Position numbers and translations under genes: made by a program. The notes below the pieces were generated by a model. It did no database searches. It was not told the DNA's origin and was given only the letters and a program-made list of their open reading frames with translations. Below are positions 16,653 to 22,175 of a stretch of DNA of 64,000 nt, one piece after another (positions within the stretch are counted from its first letter, which is position 1; every line of letters starts with the position of its first letter). Source of the stretch: Variovorax sp. V213 (GTDB lineage: Bacteria; Pseudomonadota; Gammaproteobacteria; Burkholderiales; Burkholderiaceae_C); contig NZ_AP028665.1 in assembly GCF_041154455.1 (NCBI RefSeq), positions 806,001-870,000 of the forward strand, read 5' to 3'.

Positions 16653-17476
16653 GGGGCGAAGCGTTGATTGATTGGCAGCGAGCCGCTCCTGCCCCACTCC
16701 AGCTTGCCGGTGATGGTGATCGGGAAACGCACCGCGACCGTGTTTTCGGTGTCGCCGGGCTTGTTGGCCACGAGCGCGATGTCGCGGGTTTCGCCGGCCA
16801 TGATGGGCGTGGTGCCGGCCTGCAGTTCAAGGGCGGTGCCGCCCGCATCGGTGCCCGAGAGGAAGCCGGCCAGGCGGCCGTGCGCCGTGCCCGTGTTGCG
16901 GATCTTGAGCATGGGCGTGGGACGGCCGTCGATCGTCTGCACCGAACTGCCCACCAGTTCCAGCACCGGGGCCACGTTCCCCACGGCCACGTAGACGATC
17001 ACGCCGATGCGCGCGCCCAGCGCCACCGGCACGCCCGGGGCCGTCGCGGGTTGCTGGCCTTCGATCAACACCGCAAAGCGGCATTCGGTCGGCGGCGCGT
17101 CGGCGGGCGGCGTCACCTCGAAGCGAAAGCGGTAGGGGCGTCCGGACGTGATGCTGAGTTCGCGGCGCTCGATGGCCACCCAGGGCCGGCAGCTGCCGGG
17201 CAGCAGCTCGTCGCTGAAGTCCACCGAGGCGTCGGGCCTGAAGGTCCAGTCGGCGGTCTTGAGCTTGTAGGCGCCGGATGGCGTGTCGCGGTGCGTGAGT
17301 TCGATCACCTCGCGCACGCGCTCGCCGGGCTTGGTGGACAGTTCGAAGCGCGGCGGCGATACGGCGAGGGAAAACTGCGCCTGCGCCGGTGCGCCAACCG
17401 TCAGGGCCGCCAGGCCGGTGGCAAGCAGAAAAAGGGCCGCGCAGCGGCCACGGAAAAGAATTGCGACTCGGCGCAT
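16649..17476 (-). CDS. Periplasmic fimbrial-type chaperone (PapD-like)
   Basis: A 275-residue exported protein with a signal peptide ending near APAQA-QFSLAVSPPRFEL. Two immunoglobulin-like domains are suggested. The first, about residues 35-150, has the chaperone start FSLAVSPPRFELSTKPGERVREVIELTH, and CRFAVLIEGQQPA near its end. The second, about 155-265, includes GSSVQTIDGRPTPMLKIRNTG. This is the arrangement of PapD/CsuC-type donors that cap pilin subunits. It is one base out of phase with the upstream gene (TGATG) and 4-base overlapping with the barrel gene, so stoichiometric co-production is expected. The family call is good at the level of fold. The canonical Arg/Lys anchor residues cannot be confirmed by eye. 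Confidence 0.7.
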   Translation of the reverse strand: MRRVAILFRGRCAALFLLATGLAALTVGAPAQAQFSLAVSPPRFELSTKPGERVREVIELTHRDTPSGAYKLKTADWTFRPDASVDFSDELLPGSCRPWVAIERRELSITSGRPYRFRFEVTPPADAPPTECRFAVLIEGQQPATAPGVPVALGARIGVIVYVAVGNVAPVLELVGSSVQTIDGRPTPMLKIRNTGTAHGRLAGFLSGTDAGGTALELQAGTTPIMAGETRDIALVANKPGDTENTVAVRFPITITGKLEWGRSGSLPINQRFAP

Positions 17477-17946
17477 CACGGGGATACCTCGATCTCGAAA
17501 AAGAACTGCAGGGACTGCGCGCTTTCGACCTTGCGGCCGTCGGCCGTGAGATCGAGCACGATGCTTTCCTGCAGGAAAGACTCGCGCACCACGCCGTCGA
17601 ACACCAATGTGCGGCCACCGCCGCGGACCGTGCCCGGAAGCAGGCGGCCCTGCGTGCGCCACGTGGCGACCAGCTGTTCGCCGTCGGTCGGCGCCAGCGA
17701 CAGGTAGATGCGCGCGGGCCGGTTGAGCCACTGCGACAGGTTGAGCCGCAGTGACACGGGCACGCGGCCCTCCACCGTGTGGTCGCCCGCGCGGCCCGGT
17801 GCCAGCCGGCGCCAGCGCATCTGCGTGACCGGTTGGCTTGCATAGGTGCCGGTGTCGTCGATGCGGAAGGTGGCGGCAGCCGCGGGGATCACGGTCCCCA
17901 GGGCCAGCAGGCCGGCCAGCATGGCAAGCGTGCGTCGGGCTTTCAT
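17476..17946 (-). CDS. Small exported protein of the fimbria-like cluster, unknown
   Basis: A 156-residue exported protein with a clean signal peptide (MKARRTLAMLAGLLALGTVIPAAAA). The mature part is beta-rich (FRIDDTGTYASQPVTQMRW, then VSLRLNLSQWLNRPARIYLSLAP) and ends VESAQSLQFFFEIEVSP. It matches no family I recognise. It overlaps both neighbours (ATGA with the upstream subunit gene, TGATG with the chaperone gene), so it belongs to the same machine. A tip, adaptor or second assembly factor are possible roles. The composition lacks cysteines. Confidence 0.65.
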   Translation of the reverse strand: MKARRTLAMLAGLLALGTVIPAAAATFRIDDTGTYASQPVTQMRWRRLAPGRAGDHTVEGRVPVSLRLNLSQWLNRPARIYLSLAPTDGEQLVATWRTQGRLLPGTVRGGGRTLVFDGVVRESFLQESIVLDLTADGRKVESAQSLQFFFEIEVSP

Positions 17947-18608
17947 GGGGCGGTCAGCGTGAAGGTCGCCCTGCCGGTGAAGGTGCCGGCCGGAACGAGC
18001 TCTGAATTGAGGTAGCGAAAGGCGAGACAGCTCTCGAACCAGGTGTTGCGGCTGACGGTCAGCAGGTCTTGCGTGCCGCCGACGAAGGTGCCGTTCGGAA
18101 TGGTCGCCGTGGCGTCACCGATGCCCGAAGAGGTCCATGCAATCCTGCTGAACGGAATCGTGTCGCCGTTGCTGTTGGTCAGGGCGGCCGGTGTAGTGAC
18201 CGTCAGCAGGGCTTCGTTGCCTCCGCTCCCCACGCCGGGCCGGCGGAAGAATCCGCCCACGTACACCTGCCCGGTGGTAGCGGGCGATGTGCAGAAGGCG
18301 GCCCCCTCCCAGGGACTGGCCGTGACGGTGCTGTCCGTCGTCATGAGCTGCGCCACGCCCGAGCCCAGCTGGGCCGCCGGAACCGTGACCGATGCGCTGT
18401 TGACCGTCGGGTTGTCGCCCGGCGTGCCGCCGCTGTTGAAATTGCCCCCGGACATGGTGCCCACGCCGACCTGCAGGAACAGCGAACGCTGCCCGGGCGA
18501 GATGCCGACCGTGAAGCCGTGCGCACTGGGCAGCCAGGCGCCGCACGCCAGGGCGAGCCCCAGCAGGGCACGTTGGGCGCGGGACAGCGGGAGTGACGAA
18601 GATTTCAT
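17943..18608 (-). CDS. Pilin-like surface subunit 2 of the fimbria-like cluster
   Basis: A 221-residue exported protein with a signal peptide ending near SAHG-FTVGIS. The mature start RSLFLQVGVGTMSGG parallels VLFLQVGTGSSMADN in the 216-residue neighbour, and the end LVPAGTFTGRATFTLTAP parallels VMPAGTYGDTTGNNGRVTYTATAP. The two are therefore diverged paralogues. The PAGT-Y/F-x-G-x-x-x-x-T ending resembles the last strands of archaic (CsuA/B, spore-coat-U) and alternate (CS1) fimbrial subunits. Two cysteines are present (FCTSP and SCLAF). This is possibly the minor or tip subunit. ATG 18608 gives the signal peptide after KSSS; one upstream in-frame ATG exists at 18623. Confidence 0.65.
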   Translation of the reverse strand: MKSSSLPLSRAQRALLGLALACGAWLPSAHGFTVGISPGQRSLFLQVGVGTMSGGNFNSGGTPGDNPTVNSASVTVPAAQLGSGVAQLMTTDSTVTASPWEGAAFCTSPATTGQVYVGGFFRRPGVGSGGNEALLTVTTPAALTNSNGDTIPFSRIAWTSSGIGDATATIPNGTFVGGTQDLLTVSRNTWFESCLAFRYLNSELVPAGTFTGRATFTLTAP

Positions 18609-18706
18609 GCCGCTCGTTCTCAATCAACAAATCGCGAAGGCGGGACCGGCCCGCCTTCGGTCATCGTGTGTCGAAAGCCGCGCGTATCGGAAGGTTGTGC
18701 TGGTGC

Positions 18707-19357
18707 TCAGGGGGCGGTCGCGGTGTAGGTCACGCGGCCGTTGTTTCCCGTCGTGTCGCCGTAGGTGCCGGCCGGCATCACGGACGTGTTGGCATAGGCG
18801 AAGGTCCAGCTGCCCTCGCGGCGCACGAGGCCGGCCGAAGCGGTCAGCGTGGTCGCCGACGCCGACGCACCCCCGGTAGCGCCGTTGTTGAACGGCGGGT
18901 GGGCGATGGCCGCGTTGGTATAGCCGGACGTGGTCGTCGACAATGCGCCGGCCGTCACGCTAATGTCGGTCCACGGCACGGTCGGATTACCGCTCACGCC
19001 ATTGCTGAGCTGGCCCGTGGTCGCGTTGGTCAGGGTGACGTCGCCGCTGTTGCCGAGCACGCGAACCGTGACGGCGCCGGCAGTGAGGTCGCCGCCGGTG
19101 CCTGCCACCGCGGTGCCGTTACCGATACCGTTGGCGGGCACGGTGAAGGTGACCTTGTCCACCGTCGCGTTGTCCGCCATGCTGCTGCCCGTGCCGACCT
19201 GCAGGAAGAGCACCTTCGGAACGACGATCTTGAAGTCGAGCTTTGCGCTGGCGCTCGGCGTGCTCGAGCCGGAGGCCGTCACGAAATTGGATTCGGCCTG
19301 GCTGGCGAAGGGAGCCAGGGTGGCGGCCACTGCGGCGATCAGAAGAAGTTTTTTCAT
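18707..19357 (-). CDS. Pilin-like surface subunit 1 (probable major subunit)
   Basis: A 216-residue exported protein beginning MKKLLLIAAVAATLAPFASQAES. The mature sequence is Ser/Thr/Gly/Ala-rich and beta-strand-like, with KLDFKIVVPKVLFLQVGTG near the N-terminus and AGTYGDTTGNNGRVTYTATAP at the C-terminus. It lacks cysteine. It is first in the reverse-strand cluster (19357 to 14562), has the longest upstream region and a 98-base gap to the next gene, as expected for the abundant subunit. The upstream region carries a striking inverted repeat (19425-19495). Homology to Csu or CS1 subunits is plausible from the C-terminal motif but unproven. Confidence 0.65.
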   Translation of the reverse strand: MKKLLLIAAVAATLAPFASQAESNFVTASGSSTPSASAKLDFKIVVPKVLFLQVGTGSSMADNATVDKVTFTVPANGIGNGTAVAGTGGDLTAGAVTVRVLGNSGDVTLTNATTGQLSNGVSGNPTVPWTDISVTAGALSTTTSGYTNAAIAHPPFNNGATGGASASATTLTASAGLVRREGSWTFAYANTSVMPAGTYGDTTGNNGRVTYTATAP

Positions 19358-19424
19358 GAGAATGAATGCTTTTGGGCTAGGTGGAGGCGGAGGGGAGCCC
19401 GCAGTGTAACGAGAAATATACACT

Positions 19425-19495
19425 TGTGTGAGTTATTAAGTTCTCATTTTCAAATGTAGTGTTTCTAAAGGTGAACTTCGGTAATAAGTCACACA
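19425..19495. promoter_or_regulatory. Long-spaced inverted repeat upstream of the fimbria-like cluster
   Basis: Arms TGTGTGAGTTATTA (19425-19438) and TAATAAGTCACACA (19482-19495) are inverted repeats matching at 13 of 14 positions, separated by 43 bases of unusually AT-rich sequence. The near arm lies 67 bases upstream of the first subunit start. Spacing of about 57 bases centre to centre (five to six helical turns) would suit two dimers or a looping regulator controlling the cluster. The regulator is unknown. Confidence 0.55.
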
Positions 19496-19657
19496 GATGG
19501 AGGGCCTCCGGCCGTCGCGCGGCTGCAACAGGTCAGCGCCAAGCCGCGCCGGATCTCCCCCCGACACGCCTCCCTGAATTTCTTTTTCCTCCCCTGAATC
19601 CTTTGCGCCACGCGCGGCCCTCCATGCAAGGGTCAACATCATTTGGAGAGCTGCAAC

Positions 19658-19873
19658 GTGTTTCATCTCAAACGCAACATTCCGGCCTGGGAACGCATGG
19701 TCCGGCTGTGCCTGGGCGTCATTGCCGCGCTCGGCGCGTTCTACTTTCTGCCGACCGGAGCGATTCGAGTGCTGGGCTTCGCCGCGGCGGGCATGCTCGG
19801 CGCCACCGCCGTGGTCGGGTTCTGCCCGGCCTGCGCGATGCTCGGCCGCAGGGCCATCGGGCCGCTGAAATGA
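19658..19873 (+). CDS. DUF2892 small membrane protein (YgaP-TM type)
   Basis: A 71-residue inner-membrane protein with two hydrophobic helices. The family opening FHLKRNIPAWERMVRLCLG and the conserved GFCPACAMLGR are both clear. GTG at 19658 is chosen because GGAGAG ends 7 bases before it and the family N-terminus starts at FHLKRN; a TTG at 19643 is in frame but poorly placed. Its stop overlaps the start of the ECF sigma factor by ATGA. DUF2892 proteins are often linked to rhodanese or sulfur metabolism. Here the coupling with a sigma factor raises the possibility that it acts as a membrane sensor or anti-sigma partner, which is inference only. Confidence 0.8.
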   Translation: MFHLKRNIPAWERMVRLCLGVIAALGAFYFLPTGAIRVLGFAAAGMLGATAVVGFCPACAMLGRRAIGPLK

Positions 19874-20430
19874 TCCGCGCGTCCGCGCCGCTGATCGAGG
19901 CCGCCTGCGCGGGGGATGAACGGGCGCTGTCGCAGCTGCTGCGCGCCTGCCAGCCCGATCTCAAGCGCTTCGCGCGCCGCACCTGCGCCAACAGCGAGGA
20001 CGCCGAAGACGCGGTGCAGGTGGCGCTGTGGCAGCTGCACCGGAAGATCGGCACGCTCGGGACCGTGGCGGCCTTTGCGACCTGGCTGTTCCGGATCATC
20101 GAGCGCGAGTGCTACCGGATCTTCAGGCGCAGCGCGGCCAAGGGCCGGCTGTCGGAGCCGCTGGCCGAGGAACCGGCGGCACCGCGGATTCCGGTCGACC
20201 TTCGCCTGGACCTGGCCAAGGCGATTGCCGCGCTCCCGGACGCCTATCGCGTCGCGCTGATCCTGCGCGACGTCGAGGAACTGACCGCCCCCGAGGTGGC
20301 GCAAAGCCTGGGCCTGAGCGTGGAGGCGGTGAAGAGCCGGCTGCATCGCGCCCGGGCCATGGTGCGCGCAAGCCTGATGAACGGCGGCTACTGGAACCAG
20401 GATGGCGGGCCCGGAGCCGCTTCGCGCTGA
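19870..20430 (+). CDS. ECF-type RNA polymerase sigma factor
   Basis: A 186-residue sigma-70 family protein with only regions 2 and 4. Region 2 spans about residues 25-90 (DLKRFARRTCANSEDAEDAV, then FATWLFRIIERECYRIFRR). Region 4 spans about 120-175 (LPDAYRVALILRDVEELTAP, then LGLSVEAVKSRLHRAR). It starts inside the stop of the DUF2892 gene. No zinc-binding anti-sigma gene follows; the next gene, 112 bases on, is a DUF454 membrane protein. Expected role: reprogramming RNA polymerase in response to an envelope or redox stimulus. The recognised promoter is unknown. Confidence 0.92.
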   Translation: MIRASAPLIEAACAGDERALSQLLRACQPDLKRFARRTCANSEDAEDAVQVALWQLHRKIGTLGTVAAFATWLFRIIERECYRIFRRSAAKGRLSEPLAEEPAAPRIPVDLRLDLAKAIAALPDAYRVALILRDVEELTAPEVAQSLGLSVEAVKSRLHRARAMVRASLMNGGYWNQDGGPGAASR

Positions 20431-20542
20431 AGGACTCGCTGGAAGCGAAAAGCGCCTCGTGTCCGGGCGGACCGTTGGCTTACCATCCGCCAATGGCCGT
20501 TTCGCAGTTCCCCACATACCGCTTGCACGAGCACGCATCCTG

Positions 20543-20917
20543 ATGCGGTTCCCCGATCCCGTTGCGCGGCTGCTTTGGCGCGTGCTGGCGGTGGTGTTCG
20601 TCGCCCTTGGCCTGATCGGCGCCTTTCTCCCCGTTCTGCCGACGGTGCCCTTTCTGCTCGCGGCCGCCTGGGCGGCGGGCCACGGCTGGCCCGCGCTGGA
20701 GCGCTGGCTCCTCGAACATCCCCGCTACGGCGAGTACATCCGGCGATGGCGGGAAGGGGGCGCGGTGCCACGCCGCGCGAAGTGGGCCGCGACCGGGATG
20801 ATGATCCTCAGCGCGGCCGTGCTGCTCGCCACCAGCGCACCGGTCGCGGTGAAGATCGGCGCGCCGCTCTTCATGGCGGCCGTCGCAATCTGGCTATGGC
20901 GCCGGCCCGAGCAGTGA
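20543..20917 (+). CDS. DUF454 (YbaN-family) inner-membrane protein
   Basis: A 124-residue membrane protein. The family signature LGLIGAFLPVLPTVPFLLAA is present, followed by a soluble loop (LERWLLEHPRYGEYIRRWREGGAVPRRAK split across the conserved HP-x-hydrophobic motif) and two further hydrophobic segments. ATG 20543 (MRFPDPV) is chosen by family length; a longer in-frame reading back to 20402 is antisense-like filler. Function is unknown for the family. The last 24 bases overlap the 3' end of the convergent M20 gene. Confidence 0.82.
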   Translation: MRFPDPVARLLWRVLAVVFVALGLIGAFLPVLPTVPFLLAAAWAAGHGWPALERWLLEHPRYGEYIRRWREGGAVPRRAKWAATGMMILSAAVLLATSAPVAVKIGAPLFMAAVAIWLWRRPEQ

Positions 20918-22171
20918 TTGCTCCGGGCGGGTCAGCAGTTGCAGCAGCGTGTTGGCGACGACGACGGTCGCCTTGTGAAGCTCATCGAGCGGCACGCGCT
21001 CGTCGGCGCGATGGCCGTTGGCTTCGAGCAGCGACGCGGGACCGGCGCCGTACATCACGGTCGGAATGCCGGCTTCGCTGTAGAGCCGCGCATCGGTGTA
21101 GAGCGGCACGCCGATCGGCGTCACCGGCTTGCCCATCACGGCGCTGGCTTCGCGGCACATCAGCTCGGCGAAGGCCTGCGCGCCGGGGGCGGGCGCGAAC
21201 GGCCGGGCCAGCAGGATCTGCCGGATCTCGACGGAAATCCCCGGCAGGCCGCTGCAGGCTTGCTCGATGAGTTGGCGCAGTTCGGCCTCGACATCCTCGG
21301 GCACTTCTTCGGGCACGATGCGGCGGTCGATCCGCAGGCTCAGCGCGTCGGCCACCACGTTGGTGTTGATGCCGCCTTCGATCAGGCCGACGACCATCGT
21401 CGGATGCGTGATGCCCGGCGTTTGCGAGGGCCGCTGCGCCAGCTGGTCGCGATAGCGGTAGAGCGCCGGCAGCAAGGTCGCCGAAGCCTCGATCGCGTCG
21501 ACGCCGGTGTCGGGTCTCGCCGCATGGGCGGACTTGCCGCGCAGCGTCACTTCCAGATGCAGGCAGCCGTTGTGCGCCACCACCACGTGATGCGAGAAGG
21601 CGGCCGATATCACGTAGTCCGGCCGGCTCAGGCCCTGCGAAAGAATCCATGCCGGGCCGGTCATGCCGCCGGTTTCCTCGTCGTAGGTCAAGTGCAGCTC
21701 GACGGTGCCGGCCAGCGGCGCGCCCGATGACCGCAACTGCTTGAGCGCACGCATCGCGAAAGCGTAGGTCGTGAAATCCGACTTCGAGACCGCGGCGCCG
21801 CGGCCGTACAGCCAGCCGTCGCGCACCTCGCCGCCATAGGGCGAACCGGTCCAGCCCGAGCCGGGCGGCACCACGTCGCCGTGTGCATTGAGGGCAATCA
21901 CCGGCCCGTCGCCGAAGCGCTCGCGCACGATCAGGTTGGTCACGCTGCGCATGCCGTGCTGCTCTGCGAACGCGGCCGGCACCGGATGGCGTTCGACCTT
22001 CAGGTCCATGGCCTCGAGCAGCCGGGCCGTGAGCTCCGCGTGCGGGGCGCAGTCGCCGGGCGGGTTGTCGGACGGGCATTGCACCAGCCGCGCGAGGGTT
22101 TCGACCTGTTGGTCGAAATGGGTGTCGATGAATTGGCGCAGCGTGTCGCGCGCGGTGGAACGGTCTGTCAT
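20894..22171 (-). CDS. M20-family metallopeptidase/deacylase (ArgE/DapE-like)
   Basis: A 425-residue cytosolic di-zinc hydrolase cleaving N-acyl or peptide-like amide bonds. The catalytic domain has the metal motif ALNAHGDVVPPG (His, Asp) and TYDEETGGMTGP with the catalytic Glu-Glu pair. The dimerisation lid (about residues 195-310) includes GKSAHAARPDTGVDAIEAS. It begins only 4 bases after the stop of the large flavoenzyme gene, so the two form an operon. In context it could hydrolyse an N-carbamoyl or N-acyl amino acid produced by the hydantoinase-like enzyme encoded divergently. That coupling is inference; DapE, ArgE and carbamoylase activities cannot be told apart by eye. Confidence 0.85.
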   Translation of the reverse strand: MTDRSTARDTLRQFIDTHFDQQVETLARLVQCPSDNPPGDCAPHAELTARLLEAMDLKVERHPVPAAFAEQHGMRSVTNLIVRERFGDGPVIALNAHGDVVPPGSGWTGSPYGGEVRDGWLYGRGAAVSKSDFTTYAFAMRALKQLRSSGAPLAGTVELHLTYDEETGGMTGPAWILSQGLSRPDYVISAAFSHHVVVAHNGCLHLEVTLRGKSAHAARPDTGVDAIEASATLLPALYRYRDQLAQRPSQTPGITHPTMVVGLIEGGINTNVVADALSLRIDRRIVPEEVPEDVEAELRQLIEQACSGLPGISVEIRQILLARPFAPAPGAQAFAELMCREASAVMGKPVTPIGVPLYTDARLYSEAGIPTVMYGAGPASLLEANGHRADERVPLDELHKATVVVANTLLQLLTRPEQSLLGPAP

Positions 22172-22175
22172 GGCG

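Noticed and set aside
20894..22171. Naming the M20 enzyme argE or dapE
   Set aside because: Motifs fit the whole M20 group, and the context is catabolic rather than biosynthetic, so a specific symbol is not justified.
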